Assembly (NCBI GenBank): GCA_015501055.1
Contig: JADNYV010000018.1
Location: 62,001-126,000 of the forward strand
Source: Mucidula mucida
Taxonomy: Eukaryota; Basidiomycota; Agaricomycetes; Agaricales; Physalacriaceae
DNA: 64,000 nt
Reading direction: 5' to 3'
A model generated the notes under the pieces. That model saw only the letters and a list, made by a program, of their open reading frames with translations. It had not been told where the DNA came from and searched no databases. Shown in pieces: positions 21,308-33,511 of this stretch. Every line of letters begins with the position of its first letter. The first letter of the stretch is position 1. Position numbers and translations under genes: made by a program.

Positions 21308-22695
21308 TCATATAGTCTCAAGACTGATAACAACTTTGCCAACGTGTGCCTGCGAGTTCAAATGCTCATATGCCTTGATCGTCTCCGCGAATGGGAAGAC
21401 TTTGTCAAACACCGGACGCGTCTCTTCTGGGTGCTCCTTGATCAATCGGAGCATGTCCTGGAATCTACGGAAAGGCGATTGGAAGCTGGTACTAGAAAAC
21501 ATCATGCAAGGGGACTTACAGTAGAGGACTAAGCATGCAAGAGTTTAGTGTAGACGCTCTTCTGCGCTTTGATTGCTTACCTGGGCGAGAACACCAATGA
21601 TGTGAACGTAGCCGCCATACCTGACTGAGAGCATGGAACGCTCTAGGGTTCCCGCACCTCCAATCTATAGAGGAGTCAGCATGCTGTAACATACCTCAAG
21701 AACATGATCGACACCGCGCCCTTCAGTGATTCTGAGAACTCCTTCTCCCACTCTGGAGTCTTGGAATAATCAATGAGCTGCTTCGCTCCGTACGTTGCAG
21801 CTTGCTTCAACTTTGCATCCGACGAGGACGTGGCGATTACAGCTGCAGCAGCGAGCTGGAACCCGAACCTTTGGAGGACACGAGATTAGTATAATCCAGA
21901 TGAGATACGATAAAGACCAGGAAGAACATACATGGAGACGCCTCCTGTACCAAGGATCAGGACGGTGTCCCCACTCTTGACAGGTCGCGGAGCCATGAGC
22001 GCATTATACGGTGTGAGCGCCGCACACGGAAGCGTGGACGCTTCCTCGTAAGACAGATATGCAGGGATCGCCACAAGAGACTATCCTCCAAAGTCAAACG
22101 ACGGAACGAAAAACGCGAAGAAGAGCTGAACTCATGTAAGGCTTAAAACTCTTATACTGCGTCAACACCCCATCTGTCTGGCCTCCAAGCGCTGACTGCA
22201 CGGTCGCCGGAGTCGTATCGCCATGTAAATGCTCGGTGGCAAAGTTCGCGCAGACGCGGTCGCCGACGGTCCACCCTACCCTGTGACGTCTGAGCCTACC
22301 TACGGCGATGACTTCGCCTGCCATGTCGGAGCATGGGACGACTTGGGGTTGCATTCTGCGAAATTAAATATTAGTTAAGGGGCGGGCGGTGTAGGAGACT
22401 AGAGTAAGAACGCACATAGCGCCTGGATAAGTACCGTAAGCGACCATGATGTCGCGATACTAGAGGGGTGCATTGAAGTCAGAAGCTAGACACGATGAAG
22501 GCGAGATAACGTTACTTGGAGAGAGACAGCGTGGATTTTGACGAGGACTTCCCCAGCTTTGAGAGGTGGGAGAGTGGCGGTTCTCTGCTCCAAGTTGATG
22601 GCGCTGGACATGACTGCATCCATGGAACGAAGCTTGGGCAAATAGCCAGAAATTAGAATGGGACGCCAGTGACGCCTGAAAAGGGCAATAATCAT
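21308..22695 (-). pseudogene. Medium-chain zinc-type dehydrogenase (quinone-reductase-like), damaged
   Basis: The minus-strand exons carry the landmarks of an NAD(P)-dependent medium-chain dehydrogenase: PLKAGEVLVKIHAVSL, RDIMVAYGTYPGA, PCSDMAGEVIAVG, SYEEASTLPCAALTPYNALM, a LILGTGGVS nucleotide-binding motif, and a C-terminal AYEHLNSQAHVGKVVIS. Exons include 22516-22695 and 22416-22459, then one from 22355. Three problems suggest loss of function. First, no GT or GC donor exists in phase after KSFKPYM (near 22128). Second, one intron would be only 30 bp (between VDHVLE and IGGAGT). Third, the exon with the LRGI block is missing between VLAQ and the DMLRLIKEHPEE exon. The sister fragment at 15050-15484 keeps that block. 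The start is uncertain. Confidence 0.75.
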
Positions 22696-22773
22696 TATTG
22701 ATTATGAGTTTATGATACTCCAAAACTCCCCAAGGATAATCGACAATCCTACAATAAACGTATACATCTTGCC

Positions 22774-24695
22774 CTACCCCTCCATCAACGCCCGAATCTC
22801 CTCCACAACCTGCCTTGCCTCATCCCTCTCCCTCAGCACATCCAACAAATACGCCTCCAACATCACCACCCTCAACCGCATCGGACAATTCTCACTACAG
22901 CCCTCCCCATCCGACGCGGGAACCACCACAGCCTCCCGACTGAACACACTCTCCGCATCAGGCCCGCCCACCTCTGGCATCTCCTTCAAAGCGTCCGAGA
23001 CCTGCAGCTTTTTCTCCATTTCCAAGAAATGTTCACTGTGTTTGAAGGAAAGAAAAGACGAGTACCCAGAATCGGAAGCAGTAGAGTACTCAGAGGACGT
23101 CGACGTGCGCGAGCTAGGGTTGGCGACACGTAGTAACCGAGGAGAAGCGCGCAAGTCCTCTGCTGGAGACGAGTATGGCAAAGTCTCGTCGAGTAGGTTG
23201 TCCCCTAGCGCGGTCGTTGCAAGAGAAAATATACTTGCACCCTCTGAGCGTGTGTCCTGTCTTATTGACCCAACCGACTGGCGACCTGATCTTCGGTGAA
23301 TCAGCAATCACAATCATTGGACAATGCTTATTCACCTGTCTCTGAATGACAAAGATCATAAGGCGTTGGCAATGGCAGTTCTAAACTGTCCGCTCTGACC
23401 GGTAATGGGCTTGTCGTGAACAGCACCGAGTCAATTGGTTCATCCCAATCCAATTCAAACAAGCCTGTCACGACCACAGTCCAATTCCTGATAAACCACA
23501 CCATGAGTTCCGGTCCCTTCGCTCGACCGAACAGCCATCGCCCGAACGCATCCCCGAGGTCAGCCTCTATACCTACCTTGGTTTGGTTTACCTGACTCAA
23601 GAACGCCAGCAAATACACAAAGATGGATAGATTCGCGGAAGGTAGTAGCCGTAGGATTCGCTGGACAGCGTCGACATTTTGCAAGAGAGAGCAGCAGTGC
23701 GCGAGAGCGTCAACGATGCCTTTAGGGTAGACGATTGGTTCCGGAAGACGAAAAAGGAAGCTCGAGAGAACAGCAAACACGTCGCTTTCGGATTCTCGAA
23801 AGAGTGAGGTAGTGCAGCCAAAGTGAGGCGGGGTATCGAAGGTTTGCACAAGAGAAGCAACGCGGGTAGGAGAAGAACGCGCAGGTGATGGTGGTGCCTT
23901 GAGGGCTTTAGAAATATAGCCGTTAGATAAACTAGACGGGACCAAGATCAATGAGGCTTACCGCGATAGAGTTCTTCGACACAAGAGTAAACGACGATAG
24001 GTAATTCATGTTCGAGTCCGCCCAGGACTGTCACTGTAGAAGCGTACACGGCCACTTGTCGTAAAGGAGCGCCAAAAACATCTATCCGGACGTAAACACT
24101 CGGAGTAGATAAGATGGACGGTAACTCAACTGTGGATGTCCTCGACGGAATTCTTCCTTTTGGCACCCCGCTCCTCGCGCTCCATCAATTCCCGCTCGTG
24201 TAACGCAACAAGGTCATCCAGATCCAAGAAAGCTTGTACTGGTCGCAAGTCTTGCCCAAGACACTCGCGCAGATGGCGCATCAAGATATTCGGAGCAGGT
24301 TTGACGAGAGAACGCGGTTTGTGTTTGAGCTGCTCGCAGATCGATGTTGACACAGACGTCGGGAATCGCGCAGGTCCAGCATTGTGACGTTCAGGCGGAA
24401 TGGGTGAAGGGTGTCGGTACTCGGGTTTTGGCATTCTAGATGGACTTGGCTCATCGTCCATTTCGCGGATTGGTTTGGGAATCCTAGACGCTGCGGAAAG
24501 GGGCACCTTTGCGACCATATGATTGGGAAGGGATGCTGAGCGTTTTCTTGTGTTAGGCGGTCGAAGGGAGCTGGAGGGAGGTGCGACATCGGTGCTGGGG
24601 GTTCTGAAGTAACCGCTAAACATTCGACGTGTACGATTGCGTGGACTGATAGGCGTGTATGGGTCGTTGCTGTTGGGTAATCGTTGAAAAGACAT
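22774..24695 (-). CDS. RhoGAP-fold protein, possibly without arginine finger
   Basis: From MSFQRLPNSND (24695) the gene runs through a Pro/Ser-rich region, then LECLG/LRPVQAFLDLDDL-type helices. The next part is on a second frame joined near 24150 (VELPSILSTPSVYVRIDVFG, then ELPIVVYSCVEELYR). Exons 23336-23905 and 22774-23285 follow, for about 600 residues. The segment ELPIVVYSCVEELYR followed by DVFAVLSSFLFRLPEPIV is the RhoGAP pattern. Such domains speed GTP hydrolysis on Rho-type GTPases. The usual GIFRxSG block with the catalytic Arg is not visible, so catalysis is doubtful. The C-terminus has a Ser-rich stretch and a coiled coil (LLDVLRERDEARQVVEEI). The first junction needs a one-base shift or a 17-bp intron, so a frameshift or sequence error is likely. 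Confidence 0.65.
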
Positions 24696-24898
24696 GGTAG
24701 TCGAAAGAGAGGCGTGAATAGAAATACAAGTGTTCGTAGTAGTCCAGGATGAGATCCAGTTACGTAAGAGCGCACAGCTAGTCATTCCACGACCAGCATC
24801 TGTCCTTGTGTACAATCTAGTATATTTTCTGTCCAACCTTTGTCGTCACAAACGACAGCGACGGCCGAGTGTATCCTGACAGTTCTCTTTCCCCTGTG

Positions 24899-25889
24899 AT
24901 AGGGATGTCCCATTCATCGTATGCCGCTCTGATCCCTATCTGACCTGTGCTGTACTGACATGTATAATTCATTAGTGACCACCCGCTTCCGTCGTCTGTC
25001 GACGTATTGACTGACGAAGAAATCCTAGTCATCATTGACGCAGCACGAAAAGACGCTTCGACCGCGCGCGGGATTACTGATGAGCATACAGGTTGGGCAG
25101 GCCCCACCGCCTGGAGAATCACTCCAGACGCCGTGGAAAAATTGGCCTCCGCACACGAAGCATACATGCGCTTCGCATTCCTCCGTAGGTGTCCCCCATG
25201 TACGCCGGCTTATTCTTGTACGCCCAGAAGAAGCCTTTCTCTTGTCAAAGATTTGGCTCGTGATAGACTATGTGCACAACGAGTGCTCGAGACTGCCTGG
25301 CCACGGATGAACTGGTGGAAACGATTGTTGACTGTTTGGAGGCTACGTAGAAGCCTTCAAGAACTGCATCGGATCCCGCTCCCCAGGCCCGTTTGACTCT
25401 ACTTGCAAGGCAACGCCTTGCGGTGGATATTACTTTACGGAGCGCGGTGGTGGACCGTTTGAGTCTATGGCGGACTGGTACGACCACCTCCGCTATTGCG
25501 TTCTCATGCACTCGCACCTGCTACGGGAAGTTTGAGCCGCATCTTTACCCAACATTCGACGCTACTCAGCCACTTGTTCTTTGTCACAGCTCTTAATATG
25601 CGCAACATCATGGTGGACGGAAGAGGAGAGGTGTGGTTGGTCGATTGGGGCATGACAGGTGCATTCCCGCCCTGGTTGGTGCTGTTCTCAAGGGCCGCCA
25701 TACCGCACGCCGCTTGCCGAAATCATGGATGTTTTTGCGCGCTTCGTGGCTGGAGACTATCGCTGGCACGAAGAGCAGTATCTTCTCCGTCTGGACTCTG
25801 CGTTCGGCGGAATGTTCGCTGCTGATTATATATCGGGAGGATATTTCGATGCGTTGGGTATGAGCATCGAATATCGACGACAACATTGA
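24899..25889 (+). pseudogene. APH-like kinase, copy A (decayed)
   Basis: This is a damaged member of the APH-like family whose best copy is at 38611-39652. The exon-1 start has changed from ATG to ATA at 24899-24901; the small intron and the downstream exon are still recognisable. Recognisable segments are LPSSVDVLTDEEILVIIDAA, GITDEHTGWAGPTAWRITPD, ELHRIPLPRPV, LNMRNIMVDGRGEVWLVDWG and SIEYRRQH. They lie in different frames because of several deletions, for example around 25180-25300 and 25390-25450. The HMDLN motif is reduced to HSS-LNMRN. No product of normal length is possible. Confidence 0.85.
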
Positions 25890-26149
25890 AGTGTGTTCGA
25901 TTCTTTGTAGATCGGCATTACATGGAAACTGATGCAGACCGGCACTGTACGACAATTCAATGCATTCGCAACCAACAGTTCTATCTCTCCCGACGTCCGC
26001 ACGCGCCAGCGGAGGTCGCGTATCTTTCGTAGATGTAGGCTCAAGAAATAGCGCTTCGCCGTCTGTAGCGCGCTCCCGGCTTTCTAGCATAGCGACTCGT
26101 CGTTGAGAACATTCCATATTCTTCACTCAGTGTAGCGGATGGGTGAAGG

Positions 26150-26860
26150 AGGGGGTGATATTCTGCCCGGAGATGTTCGAGGCCATGAATACGTCCAACA
26201 AGGCTCCTGGCACGTCTAACAAGGCCCCCGACGCGTTTAGCAAGGCTCCGACACCTCTACCAACCCCCCCCCCCCTGGCACGTCCAACCCATGGCTCGCT
26301 TCCCCCCCCCTCTCCCCACGTAAAAGAGCATCAACCCAGTAGTCGTCGTCGACAAGAACAGCCGCGCTGGCGACAAAGCTGCCTACAAGCTCTCGAAAGC
26401 CAAATCCGCACAAGACGACGATGAGGGGGAGATTGAGATTGACGGCGAAGAGGAACTGCTCATACAGGATAACACCAAAGGCCTTTAGGCAGCGGCATCG
26501 TCGGGCAGGCGTTCGCGGGCGACGGCGTTGTGCTCGAGTTTGCGGAGCGCAAGCAGGTCGAGGTCGAAGCCTACAAGCCAAAGATCGTCGACATCTAGGA
26601 AGTGCGTGGTCGGGGCCTGGGGCCGCGCTCGCTAAGTACACCAAGCACGTGAGTGCCCGCAGTGCAGAGCGACGCCGACAAGGCACATGTCATCAATTCG
26701 CAGCGGGTCGGTAAGACGTCTTTTGGCAAGTATACGGTGAAGGATGTGCCGGATCCGTAAATGAGCAAGGCGCGGTATGAGGGCAAGACAACTGGGGACT
26801 GGAATATGAGGGTGGACTTCCAGAGGGGCATGAGGGCACGGGCCACGAAGAAGATGACCA
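26150..26860 (+). pseudogene. Decayed copy of the UTP14 C-terminal region
   Basis: The sequence aligns by eye with UTP14 at about 61690-62400: the repeated ...TSNKAPD...SKAP linker, then the VVVDKNSR, KLSKSKPAQDDDDE, FAERKQ, GPGTAP, VKDLPYP and FQRGTRGRVTKKM regions. It has many indels and in-frame stops, and homology ends at about 26860. It marks this area as a duplicate of the UTP14 flank at 61.7-62.4 kb. Confidence 0.8.
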
Positions 26861-26954
26861 CTGCGCCACATTATTTGGGAGGCGTCTGGATCTTACTAGC
26901 GAACGTGAATACAATCACTTTCGGTTGTGTGCAGTCGCCAAGTCAAGAAATTGA

Positions 26955-27233
26955 TTCAAGCTCGCTGTGCACACATTTGCGGTGCATCAGGAGTTTACTG
27001 TTCATGAAGCAATCGCGGCCTTGCTTGAAAGAAATCGTGACCACTACCGCTTGGATCTAGAATCCGGCAGCGGGTGTTGGTACTGGTGTGAAGTGGTCCT
27101 GCGAGACTTTGTGGAGTATGGTTGGGTGGAAGCTACAGCTGCAGCCAGGGTGGAGCATGTCACCAGCTGGATCAAAGAACATTATGCAGATGTTGACATC
27201 CCTATGCCTGCCCCGCGCGGCCAGTTCTACTAA
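26955..27233 (+). pseudogene. Truncated DUF7770-like gene copy
   Basis: The frame reads HQEFTVHEAIAALLERNRD, then GSGCWYWCEVVLRDFVEYGW and ends PMPAPRGQFY at 27233. This matches the last 88 residues of the gene at 36644-37281 closely (VRREFTVYEAIAALLERNRD, GSGCRHWCEVVLRDFEGYGW, PTPAPHGQFY). The first half is missing; it joins directly to the UTP14-derived remnant. Confidence 0.8.
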
Positions 27234-27468
27234 ATATCTGACATTGTGTCTAGGAATGTTTATTTTGTTGAACTGTGTAACTGTTGTATCTATATACGAG
27301 TCATGACTAGCGTTCGAGCATGGGTCACTTCGACGGATCGGCATCACACAGGATCAATTGGTGCAGCGCCACAAAATGACCTTCTTTGACACATTCGCAA
27401 TCGACGCTTCTGTCTGGCTGGGCCGTCACCTTCACGAACGTCAGACTTCTCACATATTGCTTCCAATC

Positions 27469-27961
27469 TTAGTCCTCATAAATGCAGGCTTTGAGGAACA
27501 GCACTTCACCATGCCTAGGCTTTGATCCTGGCTTTCCCTCCTCGTCGAGCGCATTCCAACCGGAGTATTCAGTGCGGTCTGTGATTGAAATGCGCAGTTT
27601 GTTCCAGTTGTGTTTATATTTGTACGACCATGCGCACAACTCATTGGCGATACTCCAAAGCTGCCTTTGCTGAGACGTGATCCCCTTCCCAAAATTCCCC
27701 GCATGACCCTCGTTCAAGCACTCTTCATGTCGACTCCTTTCTAGTATGATCGCGTCCATTCGAGGCGAGGGTGCACACCATTAGTGGAGAGACAGCTGAG
27801 TTGATTCAAGACCGGAATCATTAGTACTAACACGGCGTGATGAATACACTCCAGTTCCTCGTCTTCCAACACCAACTTTTCCATGGCATCCATCGGCGTG
27901 ACAGATGGCAAAACTTGGTCCGCAGCAGCAGGACAGTGGATCGTGAATGTTGATTGTGACA
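27469..27961 (-). CDS. Hypothetical small gene behind sirtuin copy 1
   Basis: Two open minus-strand pieces follow each other. The first is MSQSTFTIHCPAAADQVLPS up to about 27830 (starting just beyond the sirtuin stop). The second is MDAIILERSRHEECL at 27759, ending LFLKACIYED at 27469. A GTGTTAGTAC...CTCAG intron could join them, but I could not find a frame-consistent splice. No family is recognised. It may be the 3' remnant of another duplicated gene. Confidence 0.35.
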
Positions 27962-28315
27962 TTATATTGGAATATTCAGCACTTGTGGAAGTAAAACCTC
28001 GCAAGGACCCAAGAACAGAAAGTCTGCCTCGTCGTCGTGATTGCTTCGGTCAACGTTAAAGACCGCGACCTTGCCACCATTTCTCTTCACAATTCCTGCA
28101 ATCCTGGAGGCTGGCCGAACCTAGTAGGAGGAAAGATATGAAGACCAGCTATGCAGGGTTCTTGCTACTCACGATTGACGACGTCCCAACAACTATACAC
28201 AAATCAGCTCTCTCGGCGAGAGCCATGATGTCCCGTATGCGGTGCGGCTTTTTGCCAAACCAGACCACACCCGGTCGCGCCAGCTGTCCGCACTGCGAAC
28301 ACCGCGGCAGATCGG
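27962..28315 (-). pseudogene. SIRT5-type sirtuin, copy 1, 3' half (split by copia element)
   Basis: This holds the last part of a class III NAD-dependent deacylase. One exon from 28173 up to the insertion at 28315 encodes [20 protein letters not shown] (second zinc Cys pair), [22 protein letters not shown] intron follows (28121-28172), then the last exon 27962-28120 with VRPASRIAGIVKRNGGKVAV and FNVDRSNHDDEADF, ending in TAA. The reading is intact on this side. Together with 33752-34434, and after subtracting the repeated 5 bp, the exons sum to 873 nt (290 residues), a normal SIRT5-like length. The retrotransposon is thus the only visible lesion. Confidence 0.88.
28311..28315 (+). repeat. Target site duplication of the copia element, left
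   Basis: ATCGG directly precedes the left LTR and is repeated directly after the right LTR at 33752-33756. The site lies inside the Asp codon of the sirtuin ADLPRC motif. Confidence 0.9.
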
Positions 28316-28492
28316 TGTTGGTTTTCATGGCGCCCACATAATCCGAATCGCATAATGCAGGATCGATCGGTTAGCTTGCCCTTAGTCTTTCTACCACGAC
28401 TAAGGGTAAGCGAACCGTTCCTCGTACCTCAATACACTAGCTGATATTAGTTACAGCGTACTGACGTGTGTGTGTGTCGTTAGGTTCTAACA
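28316..28492 (+). repeat. Left (5') LTR of the copia element
   Basis: 177 bp, starting TGTTGGTTTTCATGG and ending GTTCTAACA. It includes the short GT run gacgtgtgtgtgtgtcg. Confidence 0.9.
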
Positions 28493-28620
28493 GGTTATGG
28501 GTGTTTGGTGATTGACACCACTGACCCTGACGCTGCACAACCTCGTACACGCCATTTTCGGACGTTTTTATTGTCCCGCCTAGTCGGATTTTACGCATAT
28601 ACGCGTACCTGCAGCCTGAA

Positions 28621-31600
28621 ATGCCTGCCAAGTCAAAGCCTGCCCCGGAACCCACGCGTCCTACCAGACCCTCTGTCGCCCCGAGCGAGTCGCTTATAGA
28701 CATGGACGACGATGTACGTCCCCCGCCGGATAACCGTTTCAACTTCCAGGAGCATATGGCGATGATGATGGAACGGGAAGCGAGGATGATGGACATGTTC
28801 GAGAGGTACCTGGAGCGCGATGCACCCGGGCCTCCACGACAGCCTTCACCTGTCCTATCCCCACTCACGGAAACGCTCCGCTATGACCGCACCCATCCCC
28901 GCATACGCCCCGTCACCATATCCGTACCGTGGCCCAAAGGCGTTGATAAGCTGAACCTAGCCGATTCCAACTTCACGCGCTGGTCGGAAACACTGCGCAA
29001 CGTCCTCACCGTGGCCCAACCACTGATCCATCACATCGAGCCTGACCCCGACGGCTACTATGTTCAGCCTGATCCCGACGACGAGCCTATTGCATACATG
29101 AACTGGCACTTAAACGACGCCTCGATAGTCGCATTCGCGAAGCTGCAGATGGTACAGGAGGAGGCGGCTGTCTACAAGGACAAGAAGACCACGAAAGATC
29201 TCTGGACCGCTATCACTGCACGCCATCTCAGACGCGGTGTTGTCGCGCAGGTTACTTTGATCAGACAGCTTCTTTCATACACGCTGGCGCAAGGCGACGA
29301 CATCTCGCAGAAGATCCACGAGATGGCGGAGGTGAACGAGAGACTGTGGGAGATGGGCAATCCTACAAAAGACGACTTCCTCTGTGTCACTCTCATCCGC
29401 GCGATGGGTACGAATTATCAAGACCTACGTTCACGTGTGATGGAGAGCATCACCCGGGCCGCGACGACAGACAAACCATATACATCTCAAGACATTTGCG
29501 CGCTTTTTGAACTCGAATATGCAATCAAGAAGGACAATGATCACGACTCAGCCATGGTTGCTACGAAGTCGTCGTCACGCGAGGTCTGCTCAAACTGTGG
29601 GAGGCTTGGGCACGAGAAACGTTGGTGCGTGGCCAAAGGCGGAGGCATGGAAGGCAAGACTGTTGCGGAGGCACAGGCTGCACGACGGGAGAAGAAACCC
29701 AAGGGCGGAGAGCACAAAGAGTCTAACAAGAAAAGCGAGCCGAACAAGAAGGACGAGCCCAGCAAGAAGGAGGAGCCGAGCAAGAAACAAGACACGGCAA
29801 ATCTTGCTGACACGGACATCGATTTCTGCGGGCTCATGACTGACAAGCTGGCTGACGTCTATTCCGAGGACGTACAGAGCACTATGGTACAGGCGGACTT
29901 TGACGAGCTATTTGTTCTTGGCATCGTAGATGAACCGCGAGCGTTGGTGGACTGGATGGTGAACAGCAGAACCCTCAACGACAACGCGTACAGTACCTCA
30001 TTGGACGCCTCATCTGAGCCAGTCCCTCTGTCTGCTTCTCCTTGGTTGGCTGATTCCGGCGCGTCCGTATACGTCACGATGGACAAGACGGATTTTCAGA
30101 ACCTCAGACCCTTGATTACTCCGAGGAAGGTCCGTGGAGTTGGCGGCACATCCATAGAGGCGCGCGGCGTCGGGAGTGTTGTCGTGAAGCTCGACCGATC
30201 CAATACAGAACTCACGCTCAACAATGTCCTCTGGATCCCTGATTCCTCAGTTCGCCTACTCTCTGTTGCCACCATTTCCGATGACCTCCAGTGCGAGTGT
30301 CGCTTCTCTTCGAATTCTGTAACTATTATTGGCAATCATGGCCGTGGCCGCGTGCTCGCTACTGGTATTCGCATCCCAAACCGCAAACTCTATAGACTCG
30401 CCTGCAGCAAACTCCCAATCGCTACTGAATCCGCTTTTATTTCCATTTCCCCAACTGCTGACATTGGAGTCTGGCACCGCCGACTCGGTCACCCAAACAT
30501 CCCAGCTATACTTCACATGGCTCGAAACAGCTCGGCGTCTGGTATGCCCATTAACCTCTCCACAATGCCCCCCGTTTGCTCATCGTGTATCCTTGGTAAA
30601 CAGCCACATACGTCTGTCCCGAAGGTTCGCGAAGGGCCGAGAGCGGCGAGGAGGCTGGAGGTTGTGGCGGTTGACCTGACTGGGCCAGAGGATGTTATAT
30701 CAGCATCAGGAAACAGTTACCTCATGTCAATTGTCGATGAAGCTACTTGTTTTCCATGGGCCATACCACTACCATCCAAATCGAGTGCTTTTGAACGCTT
30801 ACGGGTGTGGGAATTGCGAATTGAACAACAGATGGGCAAGCGACCGAAGAAGTATCGCATTGACAATGGGGAGTTGCGTTCAGACGCAATGGTCGCATGG
30901 TGCGAGTCAAGGGGAATAGACTACGAATTCACAGCACCCTACACCAGCGCTCACAACGGCCAGTGCGAGAGAACACACCGGACAGTCATGAACAAGGCAC
31001 GCACGATGCGGATCGCAGCGGACCTGCCACCAAACAGATGGACGAGTTCTGCGTCACTGCAGCGTATTTGACAGCACGAACACCGGCAACAGGAGCGAAA
31101 CTCAAGACTCCATTCGAGGCGTGGTACGGTCAGAAACCGAATCTATCACACTTACGTGAAATCGGCTGTCGCGCTTTCGTCCTCATTCCCTCTAGAAATC
31201 CAAAGATCTATCAGAGATCCATCAAGTGTGTGCTAATTGGGTATTCACAGCGAGCGAAGGCATACAGATGCTATCATCGACCCAGCCACAAAGTTATAGA
31301 GTCCTTCCATGTCAAGTTTGTCGAGTCACATCAGGACACGACACGTCCTTTCCGACCAGGGACAATCATCGACTCGCCCGGGATTGGACAACCTGAAATC
31401 ACGCAGATCCCCACACCGGACACCCTTCCTCCACCATCTTCGCCCTCAGACATTTCCAAAATTCCACCAACACCATTACATCCTTCGACAACTACCAACG
31501 TACCCGATAGAATACAGAACGAGGATCCGGAAACACCGTCATTGAAGAATCCGGATCCCAATAGTAGGATAGAAGGGGAGTTGGAAACACCGTCATCGAA

Positions 31601-33452
31601 GAATCCAACTTCCCCAGAAAATTTGGTCCCGGAAACACCGTCATCGAAGAATCCGGGGCCTGTAGATAGTTTACCACGGAGGTCTCCAAGGTTACTACAA
31701 GAGGTGAAAGAGTCAGCTGAGGGGAAGAGGGAACGACAACAAGCAGCGAAGGACAGGAGACAAGCGAAGATCGAATTACGGGCGGCGCTACAGGACGAGG
31801 GATTGGAAGCGGACTTTATCGAAGATGACGACCCATTTGACGACATCATAGAGGACCTACTCATTGCATCGGAACAAGAACAACGCGCTATGGATGAACC
31901 ACCGAGTTTGAAAGCGGCTCTAGAATCCGAAGATGCAGAGCGTTGGGTTGCTGCGATTCAGGAGGAGCTGAAGGGCCTGTCAGATATGGGAGTATACAAG
32001 CTCGTGCCGCGCTCACAAGTACCAGATGGACGTCAAATACTCCGCTCGAAGTGGGTCCTACTCCGGAAGCGAAATGAACTCGGAGCTATCAGTAGGTGGA
32101 AGGCGCGTCTCGTGGTCCGAGGATTCGAACAAGTTTTTGGACGTGACTACGATAGGACGGCGTCACCTACAGCAAGGATAGAATTTTTCCGAATCCTCAG
32201 TCATCTCGCTGGATACAACGACTGGGATATGCAGCAGTTCGATATCAAACAAGCATACCTACACGGCCTCCTCGATGATGAAGAAAGGCAGTGGATTGAG
32301 CAGCCGGAGGGATTTGCAGAGAAAGGAAAAGAGGACTGGGTATGGGAGTTGCAGAAGGGACTGTATGGGCTGAAGCAGGGCGGGAGGATATGGAATAAGA
32401 CACTCAACAAGGCGATGGTAGGCTGGGGATTCAAGCGGCTGCACAGCGAGTGGTGCATCTATTACAGGAAATCCAACACCGGTACCGTCATCTGCGCCGT
32501 GCATGTGGACGACTTCTTGTCAGTGGCGTCATCCAGGGCAGAGAACGACCGTTTCCTCGAGGAGGTTCGTACGCGGTGGCAGCTGTCAGTGGAGGATGCG
32601 CGATTTGTAGTAGGAATCGCCATCAAACGCGACCGGGAGCAACGATACGTCTACCTTTCACAGACTGCCCTAATCGACAAAGTCATACAACAGTTTCTGC
32701 CTTCGGACGCACACCCCAAACTCATACCTATGGATCCTGACCTCAAGCTTAGACGCCCGTCAAAACTATCCCCTCCAGACGCTGAGAACTTCCCTTACCG
32801 TCGCTTGGTTGGCGGACTCATGTACGTCGCCATCGGGACCCAACCAGACATAGCCTTTGCTGTCTCCAAACTCGCTGGATACCTTGATTGCTATCGCTCA
32901 GAACATTGGAGAGCCACGATTGACGTGGCACGGTACCTCAAGGGGACACGCACATTGCGACTCCGTCTTGGAGGGAGGAAGAATGTGATACTGGGTTACA
33001 CCGACTCCTCATATGCCGACTGTCCAGACACGCTTCGCTCCATGATGGGATATACATTTAACATGGGATCCGGAGCGGTTACATGGGCGTCGAGGAAGCA
33101 GAAAGTGGTGGTGACATCAACAACGGAATCAGAGTACATTGCGTCAAGCGAAGCGTGCAAAGAAGCAGTCTGGCTACGACAACTGTTCGGCGAACTCGAG
33201 ATGCTTGTCAAGACCGAGCCGACTCCACTTCTGTGTGACAACAACGGTGCCACCTGCCTCGCATATGATCCTGCGTTCCACGCTCGCGTCAAACACCTCG
33301 ATATACGGTACCATTATATTCGGGAGCACATCGTGTTGGGAGACATCAGTGTGGGCCGCGTCGCGACGGCGGACAACGTAGTGGACATCCTCACAAAACC
33401 ACTGGCCCGACAGAAATTCACAGCGTTCAGAGAGTTATTGGGGGTCGTCTAG
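28621..33452 (+). CDS. Copia gag-pol polyprotein (one frameshift near 31036)
   Basis: The first frame (28621-31071) has a gag region, the zinc knuckle CSNCGRLGHEKRWC, an acidic/basic KKEEPSKK linker, the protease motif WLADSGASVYV, the pre-integrase H/H/C/C zinc segment (WHRRLGHPN, CSSCILGK) and the integrase (VVAVDLTGP, RIDNGELRSD, NGQCERTHR). The frame then shifts. The second frame continues with DEFCVTAAYLTARTP, the RVT_2 reverse transcriptase (VVRGFEQVFGRDYDRTASPT, YGLKQGGRIWNK, HVDDFLSV) and RNase H (GYTDSSYAD, TESEYIASSEACKE, LCDNNGA), ending at 33450-33452. The break follows PPNRW at about 31036, where one G seems lost from a GGG run. All other catalytic residues look intact. Confidence 0.92.
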
Positions 33453-33511
33453 TTTTGCGGGCGAGGAGGAGCATCATGCTTTCGGAATACACAGTTCGGT
33501 TCGAGGAGGAG

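Noticed and set aside
31030..31075. Programmed -1/+1 frameshift in the copia pol
   Set aside because: The break lies inside the integrase C-terminal region, not at a gag/pol border, and is explained by loss of one G from a short run; no slippery site was seen.
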